Below, one piece after another: positions 51,821 to 62,278 of a DNA stretch of 64,000 bases. The notes below the pieces were generated by a model. It was not told the origin of the DNA, made no database searches, and worked only from the letters and a program-made list of their open reading frames with translations. The translations under genes were made by a program, and so were the position numbers. Within the stretch, counting starts at the first letter, position 1; every line of letters starts with the position of its first letter. Origin of the DNA: Thiobacillus sp. (GTDB lineage: Bacteria; Pseudomonadota; Gammaproteobacteria; Burkholderiales; Thiobacillaceae); assembly GCA_018263115.1 (NCBI GenBank), contig JADFDC010000001.1, positions 62,001 to 126,000 of the forward strand, written 5' to 3'.

Positions 51821-52904
51821 TGCTGACAGTTTCCATCATCCATTCCATGCCGTCATCGTCCGTATAAGTAATCCTGACCGGTAAATTGCGGTGCTCGATG
51901 GCGAGCCAGAGATGTACCGCGCCTTTGTCCGAATCGCCCGCGCGAGTTACATGCAATGTCTGCAACTGGCCCAGTGGTGTCTGGATGGTTTCGGTGCCCA
52001 GCGTTCGGTAGGGATAGCCTTTTACGCGCTTTGCGCCAGCCGCCACGATGACACCTTCACCGTTCTCCCTGGCAAGCATGGCCAGTTGAAATATGGAACT
52101 CAGGGGATCCTGTGCCCCGGTCAGCAAGGGAAGCTCGGCTGTTCGCTTGCCTTTTCTGGAATCGATCCGGCTGGCTTCAATGACATTGTCGCCATACCTG
52201 AAAAGCAATGTTTCTTTTTTTCCTGAAAGGCGCTGCATGTCATAGCGTTCGGGAACCAGTCCCAGCGGCCCGATGTGGCCGCTGCTTTTCTGAACCATCT
52301 TGCCGCTCAGGAAAATGGCTGCCAGGCCGGTGGCTTCCGAAATGGATTCGATGGTGTAACGCTGATCCTCGCGCCGCCAGTTCTGGGTTTGTCTGCCGCT
52401 GACCATGCCTTTGAGCTGGTAGACAAGTTCGATATGTCTTGGCAGTTCCTTCAGATTGTTTGCCGCTTGCGACAGGATCGCATGCGGCCTGATGCCGGGG
52501 GGTGGCGGATCGATGTCGGGCAAGGGAGGCGCTGCAGCAGCCTCGTTATCAGAGGCAGGAGGCGGGGGAGTTTCTGCGATTGTTCCAGCAACCGTTGACA
52601 GGCTTGTCTGTTCTTCTGGCGGAACAGGCTCGATTTCAGGGGCTGTTGCAGGCGGCTGGGATGGCGGCGTCGGAGACTTGGCCGCTTTGGCAACAACCTC
52701 GGGAATGGACGGAGAGTCAGCCTCGAGTTCAACAGTTTCCAGCCGGGCTTCAATTATGCGTGGCTCGGCCACTTTCGGGACAGTGAAAGTGCCGGTTGAC
52801 AGCAGCGCGGCATGCAGCCCGATGGAACCCACCAGGCCAATCCAGAAACCACGCCCCAGCGTTCGCAGGGTCATGACACCGCTGCGCGGGGGCGTCCTGT
52901 TCAT
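51807..52904 (-). CDS. DUF3108-domain protein with TM and Pro-rich linker
   Basis: N-terminal TM, long P/E-rich linker, C-terminal DUF3108-like domain (IELVYQLKGMVSGRQTQNWRREDQRYTIES). Confidence 0.75.
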   Translation of the reverse strand: MNRTPPRSGVMTLRTLGRGFWIGLVGSIGLHAALLSTGTFTVPKVAEPRIIEARLETVELEADSPSIPEVVAKAAKSPTPPSQPPATAPEIEPVPPEEQTSLSTVAGTIAETPPPPASDNEAAAAPPLPDIDPPPPGIRPHAILSQAANNLKELPRHIELVYQLKGMVSGRQTQNWRREDQRYTIESISEATGLAAIFLSGKMVQKSSGHIGPLGLVPERYDMQRLSGKKETLLFRYGDNVIEASRIDSRKGKRTAELPLLTGAQDPLSSIFQLAMLARENGEGVIVAAGAKRVKGYPYRTLGTETIQTPLGQLQTLHVTRAGDSDKGAVHLWLAIEHRNLPVRITYTDDDGMEWMMETVSIKVE

Positions 52905-53596
52905 GTGGCGCGATAATTCATCCCGATGAGATGCTGTTCGAATACCCCTGAGTCTTCCTTCACGCGGATGCGCAGTGGCAAATGGTACAGTGCTGGCGCA
53001 ACCCAGACAGAGATTGCGTTTTCATCCGGGCCGGCGATGCGGCGGTATTCCACTGTTTCAAACGAGCCAAGCGGCGTGACGATGGATTCAGCAGGATGCT
53101 TTTCATAGCGGTAAGTCAGGAGTTGCCGGCCGTTGGTGACGGGCATTTCAAACTTGCCGGGAAGATTCTCCATGATGGAAAAGACATAGAGCTGGCTCAA
53201 GGCGTCCTGCGTTCCGGACGGCAAGGCTTCCTGCTCCGATTTTCCTTTGTATTGATGGGTCAGCAGTTTCCTTGACCAGTCCAGACTTGCTTGAGCGGCT
53301 TTCTGCGGCGCGTTGCTGCGAACCTGGCGATAGGAAGTGGGGACAAGCTGCTGTGGCTTGAAAGCACCCTTGCTGGTCAATGAAAGCGTGGGCAGCAACA
53401 GGGCCAGATTGCCTTCCGGTTTGGCGACGCTGGTCAACTGGTATTGCTGTCCGCTCAGGCGCTGAAACCGGTCGGTAACTTTGCCCAGGTACTGGCCATT
53501 GAATGTAAACCGGTAGACCAGTTCAAACTGTTGCGGGACCTGTGCAAAAACGCTTAGAGACATCAACGCCAGCAGCAGGCCAAGTAAGTAGTGCAT
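52901..53596 (-). CDS. DUF3108-domain exported protein
   Basis: Signal peptide; FELVYRFTFNGQYLGKVTDRFQRLSGQQYQLTSVAKPEG; similar fold pattern to the downstream paralogue. Confidence 0.8.
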   Translation of the reverse strand: MHYLLGLLLALMSLSVFAQVPQQFELVYRFTFNGQYLGKVTDRFQRLSGQQYQLTSVAKPEGNLALLLPTLSLTSKGAFKPQQLVPTSYRQVRSNAPQKAAQASLDWSRKLLTHQYKGKSEQEALPSGTQDALSQLYVFSIMENLPGKFEMPVTNGRQLLTYRYEKHPAESIVTPLGSFETVEYRRIAGPDENAISVWVAPALYHLPLRIRVKEDSGVFEQHLIGMNYRAT

Positions 53597-53608
53597 TTTT
53601 TTACCCCG

Positions 53609-54232
53609 TCAGTAAGACAACACCGACTGAGACCGTTCGGGGTTCATCACGTTCACTACCCCGTCCGAAATGACCAGCCGGCCTTCGGCAAACCATTTGA
53701 TCGCCAGCGGATAGATTTTGTGCTCTTCAACCAGCACTCGGGAAGCCAATGTTTCGGCGGTATCGTTGGGCAATACGGGAACGGCTGCCTGAATGATGAT
53801 GGGGCCGTGATCAAGTTCCGGCGTGACGAAATGAACGGTGCAGCCATGAATTTTTACACCTTCGGCAAGCGCGGCTTCATGGGTGCGTAGCCCCGGGAAG
53901 GCAGGCAGAAGCGAGGGGTGAATATTGATGAGCCTGCCCTGATACCGCTCGACAAAGGCCTTGGTCAGAATGCGCATGTAGCCGGCGAGAATGATGAGCT
54001 CCGCGCCTGCTTTCTCAATTTCCTGAATCAAGGCTTGATCAAATGCTTCGCGGGAAGGATAAGTCTTGTGATCCAGGCTGATGGCTGGAATATTCCGTGC
54101 ACGCGCGAATTCCAGCCCTGCAGCATCTGGGCGGTTGCTGATGGCGGCTATAAACTGAACAGGCAAGTCCGCTTCAAGCAGCGCCTTGAGATTGCTTCCC
54201 CGGCCAGAGAGCAGCACGACAGCGCGGATCAC
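53609..54232 (-). CDS. purN: Phosphoribosylglycinamide formyltransferase
   Basis: [17 protein letters not shown]...[34 protein letters not shown]. Confidence 0.96.
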   Translation of the reverse strand: MIRAVVLLSGRGSNLKALLEADLPVQFIAAISNRPDAAGLEFARARNIPAISLDHKTYPSREAFDQALIQEIEKAGAELIILAGYMRILTKAFVERYQGRLINIHPSLLPAFPGLRTHEAALAEGVKIHGCTVHFVTPELDHGPIIIQAAVPVLPNDTAETLASRVLVEEHKIYPLAIKWFAEGRLVISDGVVNVMNPERSQSVLSY

Positions 54233-55257
54233 TGAATGATGACCTGATCGCCCTGAGTTCCCCGGGCGGCTACCCTGCCAAGCCGGTAAACCGTTTCACC
54301 CGTTGTCTGCAAATGCGCGATTGCCACATCCGCGTGTTCCGCCGCGACGATCACTACCATGCCGATGCCGCAATTGAAGGTTTTGTACATTTCCACATTG
54401 TCAATTTGCGCGGTGGTTTGCAGCCAGTCGAACAGTGGTCCCCAGTTCCAGGCGCTGCGCTTGAGTTCAACGGCGCAGCTTTCAGGCAGCACGCGCGGAA
54501 TGTTGCCTGTCAGCCCGCCGCCGGTGATGTGAGCCATCCCCTTGACGGGCAGTTTTTCCATCAGTGACAACAACGGTTTGACATAGATGCGCGTTGGCGC
54601 CATCAAAACGTCGCCGAATTTGCGGCCATGGAAGTCGGCATTGAGGTCTGCGCCGGAAACTTCAACCAGCTTGCGCACCAGCGAATATCCGTTTGAGTGG
54701 CAACCGCTGGAGGCAAGCCCAAGCAACACGTCGCCAGGCTGGATGGAGGCGCCATCGATGAGTTTTGATTTCTCGGCGACGCCGACGGCGAAACCCGCCA
54801 GATCGTACTCGCCATCCGGGTACATGCTGGGCATTTCAGCCGTTTCGCCACCGATCAATGCACAACCTGCCTGCTTGCAACCTTCGGCAATGCCGCGAAT
54901 CACCGCTTCGGCTTTTTCCAGTTCCAACTTGCCGGTAGCAAAGTAGTCGAGAAAAAACAGCGGTTCCGCGCCCTGCACCAGAATGTCGTTGACGCTCATC
55001 GCCACCAGGTCGATACCGACGGTGTCGTGTTTGTCTAGGTGAAATGCAAGTTTGAGTTTGGTACCGACGCCATCGGTACCGGAAATCAGCACGGGTTCCT
55101 TGTACTTTTTGGCAATTTCGACCACCGCGCCAAAACCGCCGATGCCGGTCAGTACTTCAGGGCGCATGGTTGCCTTGGCCAGCGGTTTGATGCGCTCGAC
55201 CAGCGCATCGCCGGCATCGATATCGACACCGGCGTCTTTGTAAGAAATGGAAGCCAA
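54229..55257 (-). CDS. purM: Phosphoribosylformylglycinamidine cyclo-ligase
   Basis: [28 protein letters not shown]...[14 protein letters not shown]. Confidence 0.97.
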   Translation of the reverse strand: MASISYKDAGVDIDAGDALVERIKPLAKATMRPEVLTGIGGFGAVVEIAKKYKEPVLISGTDGVGTKLKLAFHLDKHDTVGIDLVAMSVNDILVQGAEPLFFLDYFATGKLELEKAEAVIRGIAEGCKQAGCALIGGETAEMPSMYPDGEYDLAGFAVGVAEKSKLIDGASIQPGDVLLGLASSGCHSNGYSLVRKLVEVSGADLNADFHGRKFGDVLMAPTRIYVKPLLSLMEKLPVKGMAHITGGGLTGNIPRVLPESCAVELKRSAWNWGPLFDWLQTTAQIDNVEMYKTFNCGIGMVVIVAAEHADVAIAHLQTTGETVYRLGRVAARGTQGDQVIIQ

Positions 55258-55297
55258 TTTAAACTCGACGTTTCAAATAAACCGGTATTTTACCGCC

Positions 55298-57295
55298 ATG
55301 CTCAACCGCACAGAAAATCTCCCTTGGCTGGCCTTGGCCGTGTTGCTGATCTTGGCCGGGCTGCTGTATGTGCTGGCCCCGGTACTGGCGCCTTTTCTGG
55401 CGGGGGTGCTGCTGGCTTACATATTCGATCCGCTGGCGGACAAACTGGAAAAAAAGGGACTTGGCCGTACGGCTGCCGCGCTTTTGGTGCTGACGGGAGT
55501 CGGCCTTGTGTCGGCGGGCCTGGTCTTGATGATCGTGCCTTTGTTCATCAATCAGGCCCAGTTGCTGATGGACCGGTTGCCGGAATATCTGGGCTGGATT
55601 CAACGGGAAGCCTTGCCCACCCTGACCGGGTTGCTGGGTATTTCGGCGGATATCGATATGGACGCCGTGCGCAACTGGCTGGCCGAACATGCGCAAAGCG
55701 CAGGCACCGCCGCCCAGCAGTTTCTGCCCAAACTAGGCAATGGCGCGGCGGCGCTGCTGTCCGCAGTGGTCAATCTGCTGCTGATCCCGGTGGTCACGTT
55801 TTATCTGCTGCGCGACTGGGATGGTCTGGTGGCCAAGCTAGATAGTCTGATCCCGCGACCCTGGCATGACCAGATCAACCGGCTGGTGCGCGAAATCGAT
55901 CGCGTGTTGTCGGAGTTTTTGCGCGGTCAGTTGTCGGTCATGGCGGCGATGAGCGTTTTCTATTCTGTCGGGCTCTCTCTTGCGGGTCTGGATTTCGCCC
56001 TGCCAATTGGCATTTTGACTGGGGTGCTGGGGTTTATTCCGTTTGTGGGCGCAACACTGGGGCTGGTGTTGGGCGTGCTCGAAGCAACCCTGCAATTTCA
56101 ATCCCTGTCAGGCGTTTTGCCGGTTCTGGGGGTATTCATCGCGGGTCAGGCCATCGAGGGCATGGTGGTCACGCCCTGGCTGGTGGGTGACCGTATTGGC
56201 CTGCATCCCGTTGTGGTCATCCTGGCGTTGGCGGCGTTTGGGCAGATATTTGGATTTTTCGGCGTTCTGCTCGCCTTGCCCATGGCGGCGGCGTTGTTGG
56301 TGGCCATCCGGCACTTGCGTGAAGCCTGGCTGGCCAGCCAGGCATATCGCGGCGACGGGTCCGGCAAGGCAGCTGGATATAATGCGGTTTTGTCCTCAAC
56401 CGGTTCCGCCATGTCCGCTCCCCTAATGGAGTCCTCCATCAATAGTCTTCCCCTGGTATCGAAGGGCAAGGTCAGGGATATCTATGCCGTGGGGGACGAC
56501 AAGCTGCTCCTGGTCACGACCGACCGCCTTTCCGCTTTTGACGTGGTGATGCCGACACCCATTCCGGGCAAAGGTGAAGTGCTGACGGCAGTGACGCAGT
56601 TCTGGTTCAAGAAAATGGCGCATGTCATTCCAAACCAGTTGACCGGAATAGACCCGGAATCGGTCGTGGCGCCCAATGAGCATGATCAGGTGCGTGGCCG
56701 GGCGCTCGTGGTCAAGAAATTGAAACCAATGCCGGTCGAGGCCATCGTGCGCGGTTACCTGGTCGGCTCGGGCTGGAAGGAATATCAGCAATCGGGCAGC
56801 GTCTGTGGCATTCCGTTACCGCCCGGGTTGCTGCAGGCAGGAAAATTGCCACAGGCTTTGTTTACACCCTCGACCAAGGCTGAAATCGGCCAGCATGACG
56901 AGAACATCAGTTTTGCCCGTTGCGAGGAATTGCTGGGCAAGGATCTGGCGGCCCGGGTACGGGATGCCAGTCTGGCACTCTATACGCAGGGTGCGGAATA
57001 TGCGCTCACCCGCGGCATAATCATCGCGGACACCAAATTTGAATTTGGTCTGGACGAGAGCGGGCGCTTACATCTGATAGACGAAGTCATGACCCCGGAT
57101 TCCTCGCGCTTCTGGCCCGTGGATCAATACCAGCCCGGGGACAATCCGCCGAGTTTCGACAAGCAGTATATTCGCGACTGGCTAGAAGCCAGTGGCTGGA
57201 ACAAGCAGGCACCCGGCCCCGAGTTGCCAGAGGATGTGGTGATGCGCACTTCCGGGAAATACCGGGAAGCATTGACAAGGCTGACAAAAAATTAG
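55298..57295 (+). CDS. Uninterrupted ORF: AI-2E/PerM-family permease followed in frame by SAICAR synthase
   Basis: 682-aa ORF (55247..57295): PerM-like domain ([26 protein letters not shown]...) to ~56370, then PurC ([44 protein letters not shown]) with no stop between. Confidence 0.85.
   Translation: MLNRTENLPWLALAVLLILAGLLYVLAPVLAPFLAGVLLAYIFDPLADKLEKKGLGRTAAALLVLTGVGLVSAGLVLMIVPLFINQAQLLMDRLPEYLGWIQREALPTLTGLLGISADIDMDAVRNWLAEHAQSAGTAAQQFLPKLGNGAAALLSAVVNLLLIPVVTFYLLRDWDGLVAKLDSLIPRPWHDQINRLVREIDRVLSEFLRGQLSVMAAMSVFYSVGLSLAGLDFALPIGILTGVLGFIPFVGATLGLVLGVLEATLQFQSLSGVLPVLGVFIAGQAIEGMVVTPWLVGDRIGLHPVVVILALAAFGQIFGFFGVLLALPMAAALLVAIRHLREAWLASQAYRGDGSGKAAGYNAVLSSTGSAMSAPLMESSINSLPLVSKGKVRDIYAVGDDKLLLVTTDRLSAFDVVMPTPIPGKGEVLTAVTQFWFKKMAHVIPNQLTGIDPESVVAPNEHDQVRGRALVVKKLKPMPVEAIVRGYLVGSGWKEYQQSGSVCGIPLPPGLLQAGKLPQALFTPSTKAEIGQHDENISFARCEELLGKDLAARVRDASLALYTQGAEYALTRGIIIADTKFEFGLDESGRLHLIDEVMTPDSSRFWPVDQYQPGDNPPSFDKQYIRDWLEASGWNKQAPGPELPEDVVMRTSGKYREALTRLTKN
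56411..57295 (+). CDS. purC: Phosphoribosylaminoimidazole-succinocarboxamide synthase (C-terminal part of the fused ORF; possible internal start)
   Basis: [25 protein letters not shown]...; 294 aa from ATG 56411; TATAAT at 56378-56383 upstream. Confidence 0.93.
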   Translation: MSAPLMESSINSLPLVSKGKVRDIYAVGDDKLLLVTTDRLSAFDVVMPTPIPGKGEVLTAVTQFWFKKMAHVIPNQLTGIDPESVVAPNEHDQVRGRALVVKKLKPMPVEAIVRGYLVGSGWKEYQQSGSVCGIPLPPGLLQAGKLPQALFTPSTKAEIGQHDENISFARCEELLGKDLAARVRDASLALYTQGAEYALTRGIIIADTKFEFGLDESGRLHLIDEVMTPDSSRFWPVDQYQPGDNPPSFDKQYIRDWLEASGWNKQAPGPELPEDVVMRTSGKYREALTRLTKN

Positions 57296-57467
57296 TTTAA
57301 AAACAGTCTGTTGCGAATGAGGCGGAGTTGGTCGGGTTGTCATGAGTCAGGAAGCTGCCAGGTCTTCTAAAAAATTCCTCCCCATGGCCGTAGAGTATCT
57401 GGAACAAGGCCTAAAATAACGCCACCAAACCTTTTAAAAAGTACGCCATAGGCAGGGGAGATCCCAG

Positions 57468-58604
57468 ATGTCGCAACCACGGCTGCATGCGGTGAATACG
57501 GGCTCGGCTAACGATAGCGAGCCGCCAGCGCATGAGGATTGGGGCACGGGGTTTGTCATGATCGTGGATGATCGTGGAACCGCCCGCAGCTTGCTGGAAG
57601 GTCTTGCGCGTTCCATCGAACCGGGTCTTCGGGTAGAAAGTTTTGCGGAACCCCAGACAGCGCTGGACCGCGCGGCACAATCAACGCCAGATCTCATTAT
57701 TTCCGATTACCGCATGCCGGGCATGGATGGTGTTGAATTTACCCGTCGCCTGCGCGCCATGCCCCGGCTGGAAGAAGTTCCCATCGTCATCGTCACGGTT
57801 GTCGAAGACCGACAGATTCGGTATCAGGCGCTCGAATCCGGCGCTACCGATTTCCTGACCCGGCCCATCGATCCGCAGGAATGCCGCGCCCGTTGCCGGA
57901 ATCTGCTGACACTACGGCGCTCGCAGAAAATCGTGAGCGACAGGGCCAAATGGCTGGAAGACCAGGTCATGCAAGCCACGCGTGATGTCCGCATTCGTGA
58001 ACGGGAAACGTTGCTCAGGCTGGCGAAGGCGGGTGAATACCGCGATGAGGGCACGGGCAACCACATTATCCGCATGGCCAAGTATGCCCGGCTGATTGCT
58101 TCGGAACTCAAGCTTTCCGCCATGGAATGCGACGAGATTGAATCATCCGCGCCCATGCACGACATCGGTAAAATCGGCATTCCCGATCAAATACTGCTGA
58201 AACCCGGTCCGCTCAATGATGAAGAACTTTGCATCATGCGCAGGCATGCGGAAATCGGCTACCAGATCCTGGCCGACAGCCCATCGCGCTATTTGCAGAT
58301 GGGCGCGGTGATTGCCCTGGGGCATCACGAAAAATTCAATGGCACGGGTTATCCCAATGGACTTGCTGGCGAGGCCATTCCATTGCCAGCGCGCATTGTC
58401 GCGGTTGGAGACGTGTTCGATGCGCTGACAACGGTTCGCCCCTACAAACAGGCCTGGCCCATGCAAAAAGCGCTGGATTACCTCAAGACTGAAATGGGCG
58501 GACACTTTGATCCTGATTGCGTCCGGGCTTTCCTGGTCAGGCTGGATGAAGTGGCGCAAATCATGAAGGAGTATGGGGACTATCCCGAACAGATCAAAGC
58601 ATGA
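57468..58604 (+). CDS. rpfG: RpfG-like response regulator with HD-GYP c-di-GMP phosphodiesterase domain
   Basis: REC (MIVDDRGTARSLLEGL..LIISDYRMPGMDGVEF) plus HD-GYP (MHDIGKIGIPDQILLKPGPL..HHEKFNGTGYPNGL); ATGA overlap with rpfC. Confidence 0.88.
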   Translation: MSQPRLHAVNTGSANDSEPPAHEDWGTGFVMIVDDRGTARSLLEGLARSIEPGLRVESFAEPQTALDRAAQSTPDLIISDYRMPGMDGVEFTRRLRAMPRLEEVPIVIVTVVEDRQIRYQALESGATDFLTRPIDPQECRARCRNLLTLRRSQKIVSDRAKWLEDQVMQATRDVRIRERETLLRLAKAGEYRDEGTGNHIIRMAKYARLIASELKLSAMECDEIESSAPMHDIGKIGIPDQILLKPGPLNDEELCIMRRHAEIGYQILADSPSRYLQMGAVIALGHHEKFNGTGYPNGLAGEAIPLPARIVAVGDVFDALTTVRPYKQAWPMQKALDYLKTEMGGHFDPDCVRAFLVRLDEVAQIMKEYGDYPEQIKA

Positions 58605-61111
58605 GCCAGAGTTTGGTATCACTTCTGAAGATGGCTGGACAGGACATTGTCCGGCGGGTGCGCTCGCGCCCGGATACCGAAGCTCAGCAGGCGTTACTCC
58701 GCCTGATTATTGTGTCCGGGTTTTATCTGTATTTTTCGATCAGCGTACTGGACCACTCTCCGCAAATCGCTGATCAGGTGCATTTGCTTGGTGTGACATT
58801 TACTCTGGCATCACTGGCCCTGTTGGTGGGGCCGTTGATCGACACCAAGGCATCTGTCATCCGGCGCTCGCTGGCCATGGCCCTGGATTTCTTTGTGGCC
58901 ACCTACATGTTGTCAATCTCTGGTGAAACCGGTGCGCCAGTTGTCGCAACTTACCTGTGGGTGACGTTAGGTTACGGGTTCCGGTATGGCATGCCATATT
59001 TGTTCGTCTCAACGATGGCATCGGCCACCGGGTTTGCGATTGTTTATGCATACAACCCATTCTGGCAGACCCACACGGCGCTGTGGTGGGGTATCTGGCT
59101 GACGCTTGTGGTGGTGCCTATCTATGCTTCCAGTTTGTTGAAACAACTGCACAAAGCCATCAGGCGCGAACAGGAAGCCAGCAAAGCCAAGTCACAATTC
59201 CTGGCCAACATGAGCCATGAGTTACGCACCCCGCTGAACGGCGTGATCGGAATTGCAGATTTGTTGCGTGAAACACCGCTTAACAAGGAACAGCAGGAAC
59301 TTACCCAGGCCATCCACACTTCGGCCCAAACCCTGCACAAGCTGATCGAGAATGTGCTCGATATTTCGAAAATCGAGGCCGGGAAACTGACTCAGTCCAA
59401 CGAGGATTACGACCTTCATCATTTGCTGAACACCACCGTGCTGATGCTGGAACCGCAGGCCCAGAAAAAAGGCTTGTTGCTCGCCACCCACATCGCGCCG
59501 CAAACCCCGTATTTGTTGCATGGAGACGTCCAGCATATCCGCCAGGTGCTCATCAACCTGATTGGCAACGCCATCAAGTTCACGGAGCATGGGCGCGTGG
59601 ACGTATACGTCCGGCCTTTTGCTCAGCGCAAGCAATCCTGGTTGCGGTTCGAGGTGGTGGATTCCGGTATTGGCATTCCTGCCGAGATGCAGGGCAGGAT
59701 ATTCGACAGCTTTACCCAGGCGGATGCATCCATTACCCGCCGATTTGGCGGCACTGGACTCGGCACAACCATTTCCAAACAGCTCATCGAAATGATGGGC
59801 GGCAGGATAGGGCTGGTCAGCCAGCCCGGTGATGGGACAACGTTCTGGTTTGAAATCCCCGCGCAGGAACAGGAAAAAGAGCAGGAAATCCTGCCAGGCA
59901 AGCTGCGCGTTGGAACCCTGGTCAGTCTGGAGCTTGGGCAGCGTCTGGGCAGCCTGATCCGCTCCTGGGATGGGGAAATCCTGCCAATGAACGCGCCGGC
60001 AGGGGCGGTGATGCATTTGCTGTCGGAAGCAGTTGAAACACCGGATGCCTTGATTGTTGAACGCGGCCTGCTGGGTACCGACCCTGCATTGTTTGTCCGC
60101 TTGCTGCATGACAGCCCCGGCCTTGGGCACTTGCCCGTTATCCTGATTGATTCGGAATCAACCGAGCTTCAGGACATGGCCTGGATGAAGGCCGGTTATT
60201 CCACCGTGCTGCACTCGCCGGTCAACCCGACATTGCTGTTCAATACCTTGCACGAGGCGGCTTATCACAAGGATCTGCCGGACAACGTAGTTTCGCTGGC
60301 CGATCATTTTCAGGCCAAGGCAGGACGTGTCAAATTGCGTGTTCTTGTGGCGGAAGACAATCCCGTTAACCAGCGGGTGATGCGCGGCCTGTTGGAACAC
60401 GCCGGGCATGAAGTCGTCATGGCGTCGAACGGAGAGGAAGCCTTATCCCTGCTAGAGTCGAATGCCAGTCAGTATTCCCTGGCGATCATGGACATGCATA
60501 TGCCGGTCATGTCCGGCCCTGACGCCGTCAAGCGCTGGCGTTTCATGGAGAAGGGGCATTTGCCCATCATCATGCTGACTGCGGACGCGCGCGGCGAAGC
60601 TGAACAGCAATGCAGGGATTCAGGCGCGGATGATTTCCTGACCAAACCTGTTAATAGCCGGGCATTGCTGGACATGCTGGCGCGATACAGTCAAACATTA
60701 CAGCCGGAACCGGTCAGACAAGCCAGCGCGAAACGACAGGACACGCCGGTACTGGATGAGAGCGTGCTGATTGATCTGGCGGAAGTCGGGGGTGGCATCG
60801 ATTTTGTCCGGGACCTGATCGAGGATTTTCGCCAGGACAGCAATCGGGCCATGCAGGCGACCAGACAGGCATTACAGGAACAGAATTACGGCACCTGGAA
60901 AGACCAGTTGCACATGCTGAAAGGCGGCGCCAGCGATGTTGGTGCTTTATCCATGGCTGAATTATGTGCAGAGGCGGAGCGTATCAAACCCTTCGAGATC
61001 GCGCTGCCTCTTGCCGCCGAATCGCTTGCTAAAGTGAGCGATGCGCAACAGGCAGCGCTCGCTGCGCTGGATGATTTCCTAGCTCGCCAGCGGAACGTCT
61101 TGGGTATGTAG
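58601..61111 (+). CDS. rpfC: RpfC-like hybrid sensor kinase (TM input, HisKA/HATPase, REC, Hpt)
   Basis: N-terminal TMs; SQFLANMSHELRTPLNGVIG; GTGLGTTISKQLIEMMGG; REC LVAEDNPVNQRVM..LAIMDMHMPVMSG; Hpt LHMLKGGASDVGA. Confidence 0.9.
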   Translation: MSQSLVSLLKMAGQDIVRRVRSRPDTEAQQALLRLIIVSGFYLYFSISVLDHSPQIADQVHLLGVTFTLASLALLVGPLIDTKASVIRRSLAMALDFFVATYMLSISGETGAPVVATYLWVTLGYGFRYGMPYLFVSTMASATGFAIVYAYNPFWQTHTALWWGIWLTLVVVPIYASSLLKQLHKAIRREQEASKAKSQFLANMSHELRTPLNGVIGIADLLRETPLNKEQQELTQAIHTSAQTLHKLIENVLDISKIEAGKLTQSNEDYDLHHLLNTTVLMLEPQAQKKGLLLATHIAPQTPYLLHGDVQHIRQVLINLIGNAIKFTEHGRVDVYVRPFAQRKQSWLRFEVVDSGIGIPAEMQGRIFDSFTQADASITRRFGGTGLGTTISKQLIEMMGGRIGLVSQPGDGTTFWFEIPAQEQEKEQEILPGKLRVGTLVSLELGQRLGSLIRSWDGEILPMNAPAGAVMHLLSEAVETPDALIVERGLLGTDPALFVRLLHDSPGLGHLPVILIDSESTELQDMAWMKAGYSTVLHSPVNPTLLFNTLHEAAYHKDLPDNVVSLADHFQAKAGRVKLRVLVAEDNPVNQRVMRGLLEHAGHEVVMASNGEEALSLLESNASQYSLAIMDMHMPVMSGPDAVKRWRFMEKGHLPIIMLTADARGEAEQQCRDSGADDFLTKPVNSRALLDMLARYSQTLQPEPVRQASAKRQDTPVLDESVLIDLAEVGGGIDFVRDLIEDFRQDSNRAMQATRQALQEQNYGTWKDQLHMLKGGASDVGALSMAELCAEAERIKPFEIALPLAAESLAKVSDAQQAALAALDDFLARQRNVLGM

Positions 61112-61984
61112 ACTGGCATCATCGGATTTCCCCGTCTGCCTTGAAACCAGACGTTCCATCATGCGCAGGTCTTTTGCGCTCAGTCTGAGCGCTGCATCCA
61201 CCCAAATTTCCGTTATTCGAATCAGCTCCTCATAGGAAGCAGGCTGGCTGATTTCCCTTGCGGCTCTCAGCGCCAGCGATCCGTTGCGTGCCTTGCTTTC
61301 TTTCCTGATGTATTCATACACGGCTTTTTCGCCTTCTCCGGGTTCCGCCAGTACATCAATCGCACCCATTTCAAATAATTCCTCGGCGAGATAGAGCTTG
61401 CCGCTGAGGATGATTTTCTCGGCTTTCTGGTGACCCACGCGTCTTCCCAAGAAGGTCATCGCGCCCATGCCGGGGAACAGGTTAAAAAGAATTTCCGGTA
61501 ATCCCATCTTGCAACCGCGCTCTGCAATCAGCACGTTGGCGGCAAGCGCGCTTTCGAATCCGCCACCCAGCGCCTGGCCTTGTACCAGTGCGATGCTGGT
61601 TACACTCGGCCGGTTTAGATGGCTATGGGTCGCGTAGGAACAGTCAATGCACGAGATGGCATACCGGTAAAGCGCGTCACGGTCCCTAGCCTCGATGTGT
61701 TGCATGAAAAGATCCAAGTCTCCACCCAGACTGAAAATTCCGGGGACACTCGAAGCAAGCACAAAATAGTTGATGTCGGGTTTGTCGGGATCGTCAATCG
61801 AATTGACCATATCGCTACCCCACGAGAGCAGTTCGCGCAAGATAGTCGGCGTAAAACACGGGCGGGGTTCGGCGTGCATGTAACCCCATGCAATACCGTT
61901 GTGGATGTCCTGATAGGTTGTCAAATGCGAGTAATTGTTGCTGTCGGGTTGCAAGGTGGACTTGATTGACTGCAGATGCGACAT
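61079..61984 (-). CDS. rpfF: RpfF-like crotonase-fold DSF synthase
   Basis: MSHLQSIKSTLQPDSNNYSHLTTYQDIHNGIAWGYMHAEPRPCFTPTILREL...GQALGGGFESALAANVLIAERGCKMGLPEILFNLFPGMGAMTFLGRRVG; convergent with rpfC. Confidence 0.88.
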   Translation of the reverse strand: MSHLQSIKSTLQPDSNNYSHLTTYQDIHNGIAWGYMHAEPRPCFTPTILRELLSWGSDMVNSIDDPDKPDINYFVLASSVPGIFSLGGDLDLFMQHIEARDRDALYRYAISCIDCSYATHSHLNRPSVTSIALVQGQALGGGFESALAANVLIAERGCKMGLPEILFNLFPGMGAMTFLGRRVGHQKAEKIILSGKLYLAEELFEMGAIDVLAEPGEGEKAVYEYIRKESKARNGSLALRAAREISQPASYEELIRITEIWVDAALRLSAKDLRMMERLVSRQTGKSDDASLHTQDVPLAS

Positions 61985-62278
61985 GGTGCTCTCCCCTATT
62001 ATTTGATGCCTAACATAATGTTCGTTTATTTTTGTTATTCCATAGACTAGTTTGCTTGAGTTCAGCTTGCAACTATCTGAATTGAAAATAATTGTGTTAC
62101 TTTCATCCATCATTAGATGCCCTATATATAGCACCCAGCAGTCAATGGTTGAACAAGATATTGTGGGAGCAGTTTGACAATATTTGGTCTTGATTAGGCA
62201 GTCCGCATGATCTCGCAGGCTGTGCCGCGATTGTTGGAATGAAGAAGTCGGCTGGTTTGCAGTTAATCTGTATACGCT

